From Moritella sp. 24 (GTDB taxonomy: Bacteria; Pseudomonadota; Gammaproteobacteria; Enterobacterales; Moritellaceae): 64,000 bases of DNA. The translations under genes and the position numbers were made by a program. Positions 44,071-52,937 of the stretch are shown here, one piece after another. The notes beneath the pieces are model-generated. The model was given only the letters and a program-made list of their open reading frames with translations, ran no database searches and had not been told where the DNA came from. Within the stretch, counting starts at the first letter, position 1; each line of letters starts with the position of its first letter. Location: the NCBI RefSeq assembly GCF_018219155.1, contig NZ_CP056123.1, positions 3,295,505 to 3,359,504 on the forward strand. The letters are read 5' to 3'.

Positions 44071-44910
44071 ATGAAAGAATTTGATATGAATTTAATTAAG
44101 CCTTTTATTAAAGTTTATGAGTTTAACTCTTTTACTAAAGCGGCTGATTTTTTGAATGTATCACAACCCGCTATCAGTGCCTCGGTCAAACGCTTAGAAG
44201 AATATTTAGGTTATCAACTCTTTATACGCAGTGGCCGAAACTTAACAGCAACAACCAGCGCACAACAATTTTATCAACAGGTCGTGAGCATTGTTGATGT
44301 TGTTGATAATGCTATTGATTCTAAAAAACAGTTTATTGTAACAGCACCAGAGAGCATTCTTTTAAAATTAAAACACTTATCGAATACCCAGTTAATTGAA
44401 TCTGGAGACACTGAAGAAAAAACGTTTAATGATTTACGTATGCGTACCATTGATTTAGCCATTGATAACATAACCCAAAAAGAAAACAGTTTTTGTTTTG
44501 AGTTAATCCATGCAGAGCCATTAATATTAGTTTGCTGCCAAAGCCATCCCGACATTCAAGGTCAGATAACCACCGAACAATACCGACAAGCTGGCCATGT
44601 CGTCATGAACCTACGACGTCATAACATGCGAGCTGTGGAGTTTTTTAGTCAAACACCTATATTGCGTGAACGAGATATTAAAATGCAAGTATCTAGCCCG
44701 GCAAACATGATGCTAGCTGTACAGGGAACACCTTATGTTGCAGCAATACCAGCAGGACTATCTCATCTAGCGGAGTCTTTACATTTACAGGTTTTACCGC
44801 TCCCCTTTACGATTCGGGATATTGAGTATCATATGATTTATCACAAACGTTTCATTAAAGATCCTGTTCACAAGGCACTGCGTAATACAATCAAAGAAAG
44901 CCTTATTTAG
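44071..44910 (+). CDS. LysR-type regulator next to the alkylsulfatase gene
   Basis: This 279-aa regulator has a LysR helix-turn-helix (about 5-63; SFTKAADFLNVSQPAISASVKRLEEYLGYQLFIRSGR) and a shorter effector domain (about 90-275). The ribosome site GGGGGAGGAAAG is strong. It is immediately upstream of and in line with the alkylsulfatase gene, 115 nt away, so it most likely controls that gene. The effector domain is diverged in its middle and I cannot name a ligand. Confidence 0.88.
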   Translation: MKEFDMNLIKPFIKVYEFNSFTKAADFLNVSQPAISASVKRLEEYLGYQLFIRSGRNLTATTSAQQFYQQVVSIVDVVDNAIDSKKQFIVTAPESILLKLKHLSNTQLIESGDTEEKTFNDLRMRTIDLAIDNITQKENSFCFELIHAEPLILVCCQSHPDIQGQITTEQYRQAGHVVMNLRRHNMRAVEFFSQTPILRERDIKMQVSSPANMMLAVQGTPYVAAIPAGLSHLAESLHLQVLPLPFTIRDIEYHMIYHKRFIKDPVHKALRNTIKESLI

Positions 44911-44913
44911 TAT

Positions 44914-44941
44914 CAGCTTTACTTATAGTAAGGATAAGCTG
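44914..44941 (+). terminator. Imperfect hairpin after the LysR gene
   Basis: CAGCTT pairs with AAGCTG, with an inner ACTTA/TAAG stem. It lies 4 nt past the LysR stop and a GTTTTTG tract follows about 8 nt later, so partial termination before the alkylsulfatase gene is possible. Confidence 0.35.
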
Positions 44942-45025
44942 CACCCTGTTTTTGTTTATAATGAATGTCTTTATAGTGAGCTCATCAACACGGGGCAATA
45001 CATACCGCCTTATCTTATCGTTAAT

Positions 45026-47092
45026 ATGAGTAATGACATTATGAAAAAAACAACACTAGCCACTTTAATTTTTTCAATTTCATTTGGCGCAATGGCGGCA
45101 GAACATGATCATGAACACTTTAGTGATATTGGCAATCAAGGTGGTAAAGCCGCTACTCAAGCAACAATTAAATATAACCAAGATTTTTCTAAAACACTGA
45201 ACTATAAAGATACCCGCGCTTTTGAAAATAATAACCGAGGCTTGATTGCCACATTTGATCAAGAGACAGGTGACATCATCCGCAATAGCTTTGACTTTAT
45301 CGACCCTGATGTGGCGAACGCTAATAAATCACCTTCATCAGTAAATCCATCGTTATGGCGTCAAGCAGTATTAAACCAAGCCGCAACGGGCCTATATGAA
45401 GTCGTTCCGGGCGAAGTTTATCAAGTTCGAGGGGCTGATTTAGCCTCTATATCGTTTATTCGTAGTGATAATGGTTGGATCGCATACGATGTACTTTTAA
45501 CGAAAGAAGCAGCGGCACAATCACTTAAATTTTTCCAAGAAAATGTACCTAAAGACGGTGATTTACCGATTGTTGCAATGATTTATTCACATTCTCATGC
45601 CGATCATTTCGGTGGTTCTCGTGCGATTAAAGACGCGTTTCCAGATGTGAAAGTATACGGTTCAAAACATATCACGAAAGAAATTGTTGATGAGAATGTA
45701 TTAGCAGGTAATGCCATGTCTCGCCGTACCGCATATCAGTATGGTGCAACGTTAAGCCGTCATGACCACGGTATTGTTGATGCTGCACTTGCAAAAGGTT
45801 TATCGCAAGGTTCGATCACCTATGTTCAACCAGATTACGAGCTAAACCATAAGGGTGAATTTGAAACATTAATTATTGATGGGTTAGAAATGATCTTTAT
45901 GGATGCATCAGGAACCGAAGCCGAATCTGAAATGGTGACGTATATTCCAAGCATCAAAACACTTTGGACAGGTGAATTAACGTATCAAGGCATGCATAAT
46001 TTATACACATTGCGTGGCGCTAAAGTACGTGATGGTCTGAAATGGTCTAAAAAAATCAATGAAATGTTACACACATGGGGTGATGACACAGATGTGCTAT
46101 TTTCTTCTCATTCAGCTCCGGTATGGGGAACAGAAGAAATTTCTGACTTCCTAAAAATGCAACGAGATGCTTACGGGTTTACCCACAACCAAACGCTACG
46201 CTTAGCGAATGATGGTTATGTCATGCAAGATTTAGGTGACAAAATATATGATGTGATGCCATCAAGTATTCAAAAAGCATGGCATACCAATGGTTATCAC
46301 GGTACTTATTCACACAATGCCCGTGCGGTTTATAACATGTATTTAGGCTATTTTGATATGAATCCTTCGAATCTGAATCCACTACCCGTTGAACCACAGT
46401 CTGTGAAATTTGTTGATTACATGGGCGGCAGTGACGTCATCATTAAAAAAGCACAAATCGACTTTAATAAAGGCGAATACCGTTTTGTGGCAACCGTCCT
46501 GAATAAAGTCATTCAAGCTGAGCCAAAGAATAAAGATGCACGTCAGCTATTAGCCGATACTTATGAACAACTTGGTTACCAATCAGAAGGTGCTGGCTGG
46601 AGAAATATTTATCTAACTGGCGCACAAGAATTGCGTATCGGTACTAAACCTGGCGCACCTAAAACGGCATCTCCAGACGTACTTGCAAATATGACAATTG
46701 AAAATTTATTCGATTACATGGCTGTACGAGTAGATTCATTAAAAGCACAAAACACCCCCTTCACACTCAATGTTGTTTTACCTGATACTAAACAAACGTT
46801 CTTTGTAGAAATGTCTAACGGTAACTTAAGTAATATAAAAATACAGGACGCGATAAACGCAGATGCAACTCTGTACGTTAATCGCAGTGATGTTACTAAA
46901 ATTATTTTAGAGCAAACAACATTAGAGACGTTATTTGAATCAAAGTCAGCAGGTCTGACAGGTGACAAAACCGTATTAAACAAACTAATGGGTGCGTTAG
47001 TTAACTTTGATGAAAAATTTGAAATCGTGCCACGCCCAGTAAAAGGTGAAGAGGTAGACGCCGAGCTATATGAAGCACATACAGCACACTAA
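45026..47092 (+). CDS. Periplasmic alkylsulfatase of the metallo-beta-lactamase fold
   Basis: This 688-aa protein belongs to the SdsA1/BDS1/YjcS alkylsulfatase family. It has a signal peptide (MKKTTLATLIFSISFGAMAA), a metallo-beta-lactamase domain with the zinc motif HSHADHFGG (H189, H191, D193, H194), an alkylsulfatase dimerisation domain (about 405-540) and a C-terminal SCP2-like domain (about 560-675). It hydrolyses long-chain primary alkyl sulfates such as SDS to alcohol and sulfate. The ATG at 45041 begins the signal peptide more neatly than the ATG at 45026; both are possible. A LysR gene lies just upstream. Confidence 0.9.
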   Translation: MSNDIMKKTTLATLIFSISFGAMAAEHDHEHFSDIGNQGGKAATQATIKYNQDFSKTLNYKDTRAFENNNRGLIATFDQETGDIIRNSFDFIDPDVANANKSPSSVNPSLWRQAVLNQAATGLYEVVPGEVYQVRGADLASISFIRSDNGWIAYDVLLTKEAAAQSLKFFQENVPKDGDLPIVAMIYSHSHADHFGGSRAIKDAFPDVKVYGSKHITKEIVDENVLAGNAMSRRTAYQYGATLSRHDHGIVDAALAKGLSQGSITYVQPDYELNHKGEFETLIIDGLEMIFMDASGTEAESEMVTYIPSIKTLWTGELTYQGMHNLYTLRGAKVRDGLKWSKKINEMLHTWGDDTDVLFSSHSAPVWGTEEISDFLKMQRDAYGFTHNQTLRLANDGYVMQDLGDKIYDVMPSSIQKAWHTNGYHGTYSHNARAVYNMYLGYFDMNPSNLNPLPVEPQSVKFVDYMGGSDVIIKKAQIDFNKGEYRFVATVLNKVIQAEPKNKDARQLLADTYEQLGYQSEGAGWRNIYLTGAQELRIGTKPGAPKTASPDVLANMTIENLFDYMAVRVDSLKAQNTPFTLNVVLPDTKQTFFVEMSNGNLSNIKIQDAINADATLYVNRSDVTKIILEQTTLETLFESKSAGLTGDKTVLNKLMGALVNFDEKFEIVPRPVKGEEVDAELYEAHTAH

Positions 47093-47102
47093 GATGACAA
47101 AC

Positions 47103-47150
47103 TTAATTACTTAATTACTTAATTACTTAATTACTTAATTACTTAATTTA
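47103..47150. repeat. Tandem 8-bp microsatellite TTAATTAC
   Basis: Five exact copies and one partial copy of TTAATTAC occur in a row just after the alkylsulfatase stop. Units of 8 bp at an intergenic site can change number by slippage. Confidence 0.9.
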
Positions 47151-47160
47151 TGAAACTTAA

Positions 47161-47180
47161 AAGCCAGCTGTTGCTGGCTT
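47161..47180 (-). terminator. Terminator after the OmpA-family gene
   Basis: AAGCCAGC and GCTGGCTT form an 8-bp stem with a 4-nt loop. On the minus strand it is followed by TTAAGTTTC, so it mainly serves the ompA-like transcript. Confidence 0.75.
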
Positions 47181-47205
47181 GTATATCATTAATTATCAAA
47201 CCCTT

Positions 47206-48297
47206 TTATTTATAGCTGATTTCAGCCATTACACGGCGGTTAGCCAAGCGTCCCTCTTTGGTCTTATTACTTGCAATCGGTTGATCTTGTCCATACCCAA
47301 CCGCTGATACTCGTGAATCATCAATACCATATTCGCTGATTAAAATGTCTCGAACGGCATTTGCACGACGCTGTGATAAGGTTTTATTATACTCGGCATT
47401 ACCACTCGCATCAGAGTGTCCTTCAATTTCAACTGTCGCCCCCAAGAACTGTGTCATTAAATCCGCCACATTTTTAATCTCACTTTTAGCGGTATCAGGA
47501 ATCTCAGCCGAATTATTGGCAAAATGAACTTCTAATTTTATTGATTCCGGTTGTTCTAATACGATTGCACAGCCATTTTCATCGATATTTTCAACCGACT
47601 CACTATCAGGACATTGATCTAAATAATCCGCAATACCATCATTATCACGATCAAGCGCACAACCACGGTCGTCCACATAGACACCACTTGGCGTTGCTGG
47701 ACATTGGTCACTTTCATCAAGGATAGCGTCCCCATCACCATCAAGTAATACGATAATAGGTGTCGGTTTAGGCTCGCCACCAAAAGCATAACTAATACCC
47801 GCAGTGATCAACGAATCCCAACGTTCATCATCCAAACTGTTAATCATTTTAGCCTGTAATCGCGCAGACCATTTGTCGTTAAAATGATAACGGCTACCGA
47901 CACCAACATTAAGCTGCGTTTCTTTACTATCACCAGATCCGGCATCAAATTTACCATGACCAACACCCGCATTAACAAAGGGCTGCCAATTACCCATCTC
48001 TGGTGTGTAATAAAGGCCATCAAGGGTATATTGAGAATTATCAACATCAATGCTGGTTCCATCGATATCTGAATTACCATAAAGATAACTCACTTCAGCA
48101 CCAAATTTAGGGCTAATGACATATTCACCACCAATCACCAACGCTGCACTGTCTTCAAGGTTAAGCTCAGAGCCGTACATGTGATAACCAACGGCAGGGT
48201 TTAGATATAATGTACCTTCTTTTTCAGCAAGCGCAGGTAAAGACAACACCATACCGCACATAATTAAACTTAACTTTCCGCTAATACACTTCATCAA
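47206..48297 (-). CDS. OprF/OmpA-type outer-membrane protein
   Basis: This 363-aa protein has a signal peptide (about 1-24, ending PALA-EKEG), an 8-stranded beta-barrel (about 28-195; alternating strands such as AALVIGGEYVISPKFGAEVSYLYG) and calcium-binding thrombospondin type-3 repeats (DGDGDAILDESDQCP, DRDNDGIADYLDQCP). A C-terminal OmpA peptidoglycan-binding domain follows (about 250-363; VEIEGHSDASGNAEYN, LSQRRANAVRDIL). It ties the outer membrane to the wall and may form a pore. Two initial Met codons are in a row; either may be used. A long hairpin lies upstream. Confidence 0.92.
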   Translation of the reverse strand: MMKCISGKLSLIMCGMVLSLPALAEKEGTLYLNPAVGYHMYGSELNLEDSAALVIGGEYVISPKFGAEVSYLYGNSDIDGTSIDVDNSQYTLDGLYYTPEMGNWQPFVNAGVGHGKFDAGSGDSKETQLNVGVGSRYHFNDKWSARLQAKMINSLDDERWDSLITAGISYAFGGEPKPTPIIVLLDGDGDAILDESDQCPATPSGVYVDDRGCALDRDNDGIADYLDQCPDSESVENIDENGCAIVLEQPESIKLEVHFANNSAEIPDTAKSEIKNVADLMTQFLGATVEIEGHSDASGNAEYNKTLSQRRANAVRDILISEYGIDDSRVSAVGYGQDQPIASNKTKEGRLANRRVMAEISYK

Positions 48298-48360
48298 CCA
48301 TTCTCCTTTTTAAACAAGATTAGTTGATGTATATGTAAAGCGCATGATTTCAATCATTAT

Positions 48361-48398
48361 TATTACCAATTTAATACATTAGTATTAGATTGGTAATA
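48361..48398. promoter_or_regulatory. Long inverted repeat upstream of the ompA-like gene
   Basis: Seventeen-base arms (TATTACCAATTTAATAC with GTATTAGATTGGTAATA, one T-G wobble) flank a 4-nt loop, 64 bp before the ompA-like start. There is no T-tract, so it is more likely an operator or a 5'-UTR stem than a terminator. Confidence 0.6.
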
Positions 48399-48506
48399 CT
48401 ACTTATAAATGCATATTTTATAGATTTATAGTACTTAGTGAATGATTATGAAATCAGCATCTGTATAATATTTAGTATAAAAAATAATAACAAAAAATGA
48501 GCAATT

Positions 48507-48716
48507 ATGTTAATTCGTAAATATACCCAATTTTCAATTGGTTACCAAAAGCTTCACCAGCTACACATTACACTACTGGCATGCATTGCTTTTTATTCTG
48601 GCTATGAGTTACTTGAAAACAATAACTTAATATTTGCAGTGGGGTTTGTCGTGATCATTCCTTCGCTAATTATATTTGCTAAGTCCGCTGAATACGCTAG
48701 AAAATACTTTCCTTAG
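48507..48716 (+). CDS. Small membrane protein
   Basis: This 69-aa protein has two hydrophobic helices (about 18-37, HITLLACIAFYSGYELL, and 42-60, IFAVGFVVIIPSLIIFA) and short charged ends (MLIRKYTQ, AEYARKYFP). A weak ribosome site (GAG) lies 6-8 nt before the ATG. It is a convincing but unrecognised small membrane protein. It lies in the 445-bp space between two minus-strand genes and converges on the histidine kinase gene; possible links to envelope signalling are speculation. Confidence 0.6.
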   Translation: MLIRKYTQFSIGYQKLHQLHITLLACIAFYSGYELLENNNLIFAVGFVVIIPSLIIFAKSAEYARKYFP

Positions 48717-48742
48717 TATTGGCAGTCACCATTTAAAGTACA

Positions 48743-50014
48743 TCAGTTGTTCGCGCATAACTTTGCGCAACAGCCTCCAGCAGAATTGTCTGTTAATGAG
48801 AACTGCCAGCCATAACTAGTGCACAAACGTCTTACAATCAGCAAACCTAATCCATGCTCTGTATTACCATCACTTTGTAACCCACAACCTGAATCGCTAA
48901 CAGTGATTTGATCAGAACACACTGATACCTCAATCCCACCCAGTGACGTAAAGCGAGCCGCATTACTGATTAAATTTTTCAGTATCATGGCTAACACCGT
49001 TGGTGGCAGATTAATTTCGCAGTGCTCTACCACATCGATTGTCAATTCAACGCCCGGTTGTAATAACGTTTGATACTTGTTTATAGCAACCTCTTCCGCT
49101 GGTATTAGGTATAATTTTTTACTGCAATTCGCATTTTCTTGCTTAACAATATTGAGCAATACCTCAACGGTCGATTGCATATTTGTCGCCGCTGTTAAGA
49201 TCCGCGTTCTTTGCTTATCCTGAAAGGCGGCATCGTCCTTCATACCCTGTAAGTTTGCCGCGCCTAAGACAATCGCAATCGGCGTTTTCAACTCATGACT
49301 GGCATACTTAGCAAACATCATCTCTTGTTTAACCAAACGCTCTTTCATTTTTTTATAACTGTTTAGGTGGTCTTTAAATTGCTTTAATTCGTCTATCGCG
49401 CGGTTAGACACAACAAAATCAGCTTCTTTACCTTCCCGTAGTTGCTCACCTAATTCTGCAACGGGTGCCATTAAATCACCAAATACCCTGCGCAATGCCA
49501 CGCTTAAAAATACAATTAAAAACACCATCAATCCCAGTGATATTAGCATCAGTGTTTTCCAGTTATCATCACCAAAATCCATATCCCGCGTACCGACCGT
49601 CAAATACAGCGAGATAGGCTGTCCGCTGGCATTTATAAAAGGAGCGTAATACACCATAAAGCCATCATGTGAAAATGAATTAATCTTAGTAACGACGCCT
49701 TCTTGATAAGGTAATTCAGCTCTAATTTTATCCGCTAATGCGTCTTCACTATAATAAACATATACATAAGGACCGAGCCGAGTAGTATCACTTTTAACTA
49801 GGGGGTACTGATCTTTAGCGATGCGTTCAAATGACTTTAAGTGAAGCTCTATTTGTCTGTCTTCGTTAAAAACAAGGTATAACGAAAATGAAAAGAACAC
49901 GAAAAATGAAGATGTTAAGGCGATAATAGAAAAAATAAAAATGAGTCGTGTTTTAGCATCTTTAATAGAATTACCCAGCGGTTTTCGATATAAAAAAGCA
50001 TATAGTTTTTTCAT
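48743..50014 (-). CDS. Sensor histidine kinase
   Basis: This 423-aa inner-membrane kinase has helices at about 22-49 and 153-176 flanking a periplasmic sensor loop of about 100 residues, a HAMP-like linker, and a dimerisation helix with the phospho-His in YASHELKTP (H240). A HATPase_c domain follows, with N-box (NLISNAARF) and G-box (DSGCGLQSD, GLGLLIVRRL). The ligand is unknown. It is encoded 1 nt after its response regulator and forms a two-component pair with it. Confidence 0.93.
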   Translation of the reverse strand: MKKLYAFLYRKPLGNSIKDAKTRLIFIFSIIALTSSFFVFFSFSLYLVFNEDRQIELHLKSFERIAKDQYPLVKSDTTRLGPYVYVYYSEDALADKIRAELPYQEGVVTKINSFSHDGFMVYYAPFINASGQPISLYLTVGTRDMDFGDDNWKTLMLISLGLMVFLIVFLSVALRRVFGDLMAPVAELGEQLREGKEADFVVSNRAIDELKQFKDHLNSYKKMKERLVKQEMMFAKYASHELKTPIAIVLGAANLQGMKDDAAFQDKQRTRILTAATNMQSTVEVLLNIVKQENANCSKKLYLIPAEEVAINKYQTLLQPGVELTIDVVEHCEINLPPTVLAMILKNLISNAARFTSLGGIEVSVCSDQITVSDSGCGLQSDGNTEHGLGLLIVRRLCTSYGWQFSLTDNSAGGCCAKLCANN

Positions 50015-50713
50015 TTACTTTTCCAACCTAAAGCCTAATTTCGGCACTGTCACTAACATAGCGTGAGCGAATGGCTTATCTAACTCAGCACGAAGTAAAT
50101 AGATATGACCACGTAATAAATCCTTATCTGGCACATCCTCTCCCCACACTTCATCAATTAAAGCATCGCGAGAAACCACTTCCGGTGCAGACTTAATGAG
50201 CTTCACTAATAACTGATACATGACAGGGGTGAGTGTCAGTGCCGAACCTGCGCGCGTAACTTGATGCGTACTCTGATTAACCACGAGATCACCAAATGCA
50301 ACCGTATTACTGGCAACCTCACCCCGAAAGCGTTTAATCATTGCTGATAGGCGTAATTCGAGTTCTGTAAAATTGAATGGTTTTGTCACGAAATCATCCG
50401 CGCCAGAATTAAAGCCCTTCATCAAATCATCAGGTCCATTTAACGCGGTAAGCATTAAAATAGGTGTTGAACAGCCCAGTTCTCGTAATGCAGTAGCAAC
50501 TTGATGACCATCTTTCTTTGGTAGCATGACGTCTAAAATGATTGCATCAAACTCATTATCCAAAGCGAGTTGTAATCCAAGCTCACCGTTATCGGCAAAA
50601 TCAACATGAGCCCCTTTGATTTCCAAGAAGTCGGCGAGAATACCCTGTAGTTCGGTATTATCTTCAACCACTAAAATTTTCTTATTCTTTAATATATCGA
50701 GAGGACTAGGCAT
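50015..50713 (-). CDS. OmpR-family response regulator
   Basis: This 232-aa regulator has a receiver (about 12-120) with D18, phospho-acceptor D61 (IILDVMLPKKDG), T89 and K111, followed by a winged-helix DNA-binding domain (about 140-230; LTLTPVMYQLLVKLIKSAPEVVSRDALIDEVWG). A ribosome site (AAGGA) lies 8 nt before the ATG. It is followed directly by its histidine kinase gene; the pair is a self-contained two-component system with no recognisable target nearby. Confidence 0.93.
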   Translation of the reverse strand: MPSPLDILKNKKILVVEDNTELQGILADFLEIKGAHVDFADNGELGLQLALDNEFDAIILDVMLPKKDGHQVATALRELGCSTPILMLTALNGPDDLMKGFNSGADDFVTKPFNFTELELRLSAMIKRFRGEVASNTVAFGDLVVNQSTHQVTRAGSALTLTPVMYQLLVKLIKSAPEVVSRDALIDEVWGEDVPDKDLLRGHIYLLRAELDKPFAHAMLVTVPKLGFRLEK

Positions 50714-50839
50714 TTGGATATTCCTTGGTAAGTACGATCGAACCTGAACATACTTAATTTAGCTTATAACACCCTTATTTTAACCAACCGATGTCAAATA
50801 AATGTCAATTCGACAGAGTAACATTTAGCTAAACATCTA

Positions 50840-50866
50840 AAAAAACCAGCACAAGGCTGGTTTTAT
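50840..50866. terminator. Bidirectional terminator between glgB and the two-component genes
   Basis: AAAACCAGC and GGCTGGTTTT form a stem around ACAA, with A and T runs on the outside. It lies 30 nt after the glgB stop and is positioned to end the malPQ-glgB transcript. Confidence 0.85.
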
Positions 50867-50895
50867 TCATTCATACGATTTTAAACAATTTCGTA

Positions 50896-52830
50896 CTAAT
50901 TCACTGGATACCAACGATAAAATACAGTCGATAACGGTGGTAACGTTAACCGTAGTGAGTCCGTCAGTCCTTGACTCTGCACTTTATCGCTACCTGCACT
51001 CAATACGACGGGGTAATTGCTGCCTGCATAACTCTCAGCATCCGTATTTAATAGCAGCTCATAACGCCCAGCATTCGGCACTCCCAAACGGAAATTATCT
51101 CTTGGTATCGGGGTAAAGTTACTGATAACTAAAATACGTTCGCCGTTATCGCCAATACGTTCATGGGCTAAAACACTGTCAGCGTTATCATCTTGTAATC
51201 GCCATTCAAAACCTGATGGATCACAATCACGTTGATACAACGCCGCTTCATGTTGATATAACTGATTTAAGTTTGCAATTAGCTGCTGTACACCCGCATT
51301 GTTAGGTTCTTGTAATAACGCCCAATCCAACTCCGCATCATGGTTCCACTCGCGAGATTGTGCTATTTCTGTCCCCATGAAATTGAGTTTTTTACCCGGC
51401 TGTCCGTACATATAACCCATGTAAGCACGTAGGTTGGCAAACTTCTGCCATTCATCACCGGGCATTTTACCCAGCAATGATCCCTTACCATACACCACTT
51501 CATCGTGGGATAAGGCTAAGACATAATTTTCACTAAACGCATAAACTAACGGGAACGTGATGGTATCGTGATGATATTGACGATTGATAGCGTCTTCTTG
51601 CATATAACTCAAGCTATCGTGCATCCAGCCCATATTCCATTTAAAACCAAAGCCTAGTCCGCCTAAAAAAGTAGGCTTAGATACACCAGAAAATGCCGTT
51701 GACTCTTCAGCAATCGTCATAGCATTAGGAAAATGGTTATACACTTCTTCGTTCATCCATTTTAATACTTTAATGGTGTCGTAGTTATGATTACCGCCAT
51801 CGCAGTTTGGTATCCATTCTCCATCATTACGGGAATAATCGAGGTATAACATTGAGGCAACCGCATCAACACGCAGACCATCAATATGGAACTGTTCTAA
51901 CCAATACAAACTATTCGACACTAAGAATCGCTGAACATGATCCTTGCCGCAGTCATAGATATAACTTTTCCAGTCTTGATGCCAACCTCGTTTTGGGTCA
52001 GGATCATTAAACAGTGCTGTACCATCAAAATTAGTGAGACCATGATCATCTTCAGGATAATGAGCAGGCACCCAATCAATAATGACGCCAATACCCGCTT
52101 GATGGCATTGATCAACAAAGAACTTAAAATCATCGGGATGGCCAAAACGGCTCGTAGGCGCAAACATACCTATCGGTTGATAACCCCACGAACCATAAAA
52201 CGGATGCTCTGATATTGGCATCAATTCGACATGGGTATAATGCATTTTCTGTAAATACGGGATCAGCTTTGCGGCCAACTCTCGATATGTTAAAAACTCA
52301 CCATCGTCATTACGTAACCACGAACCAACATGCAACTCATAAAATGATAATGCCTGTTTATGTTTTTCTGTCACTGCTCGCTGTTGCCATGCACTGTCTT
52401 GCCACTGGTAATTGTCTTGTCTATATACCAAAGAGGCAAACGACGGATATTGCTCGGCATGTGATCCCCATGGGTCTGCTTTATGCGGCAAACTTTTACC
52501 CTGACTATCAACAATTGCAAATTTATAACGCTCACCTACATTAAGATCTGCAATGAATACCCCCCATAATCCCGCATCCAGTTGACGCAAAGCATGGTCG
52601 TTAGTATTCCAGTGATTAAAATCACCAATCACACTGACTTTGCTGGCGTGTGGTGCAAAAACAAGAAAACGTACACCTGATATTTGTTCACCAGCATGCA
52701 TAAAGCTGACGCATTGCGCGCCCATTTCTTTATGCATTAATTTTGGTGAGTGTAGAGTATCCATACTTGGCATCAAGTCAGGATATTCTTCAAGATTGTG
52801 GATCACCGCCACATTAGCAACCAATTGCAT
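50896..52830 (-). CDS. glgB: GlgB, 1,4-alpha-glucan branching enzyme
   Basis: GlgB makes alpha-1,6 branches in glycogen. This 644-aa GH13 enzyme has an N-terminal carbohydrate-binding domain ([22 protein letters not shown]), the barrel motifs [29 protein letters not shown] (nucleophile Asp), AEESTAF (acid/base Glu) and [12 protein letters not shown], and a C-terminal beta domain. I start at the ATG at 52830: GGAGAAGGA lies 7 nt ahead of it, whereas the ATG at 52851 sits before that site. It is the last gene of the malP-malQ-glgB operon. Confidence 0.95.
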   Translation of the reverse strand: MQLVANVAVIHNLEEYPDLMPSMDTLHSPKLMHKEMGAQCVSFMHAGEQISGVRFLVFAPHASKVSVIGDFNHWNTNDHALRQLDAGLWGVFIADLNVGERYKFAIVDSQGKSLPHKADPWGSHAEQYPSFASLVYRQDNYQWQDSAWQQRAVTEKHKQALSFYELHVGSWLRNDDGEFLTYRELAAKLIPYLQKMHYTHVELMPISEHPFYGSWGYQPIGMFAPTSRFGHPDDFKFFVDQCHQAGIGVIIDWVPAHYPEDDHGLTNFDGTALFNDPDPKRGWHQDWKSYIYDCGKDHVQRFLVSNSLYWLEQFHIDGLRVDAVASMLYLDYSRNDGEWIPNCDGGNHNYDTIKVLKWMNEEVYNHFPNAMTIAEESTAFSGVSKPTFLGGLGFGFKWNMGWMHDSLSYMQEDAINRQYHHDTITFPLVYAFSENYVLALSHDEVVYGKGSLLGKMPGDEWQKFANLRAYMGYMYGQPGKKLNFMGTEIAQSREWNHDAELDWALLQEPNNAGVQQLIANLNQLYQHEAALYQRDCDPSGFEWRLQDDNADSVLAHERIGDNGERILVISNFTPIPRDNFRLGVPNAGRYELLLNTDAESYAGSNYPVVLSAGSDKVQSQGLTDSLRLTLPPLSTVFYRWYPVN

Positions 52831-52937
52831 TGAAATTTCCTTCTCCTGCATTGAAGCAAAACAAGGAGGCCGGTAAACCAGACTCCTTGTTGAATTTATA
52901 ATTTAAAATGACTCGCATTCGCTAACTTAATAACAGA

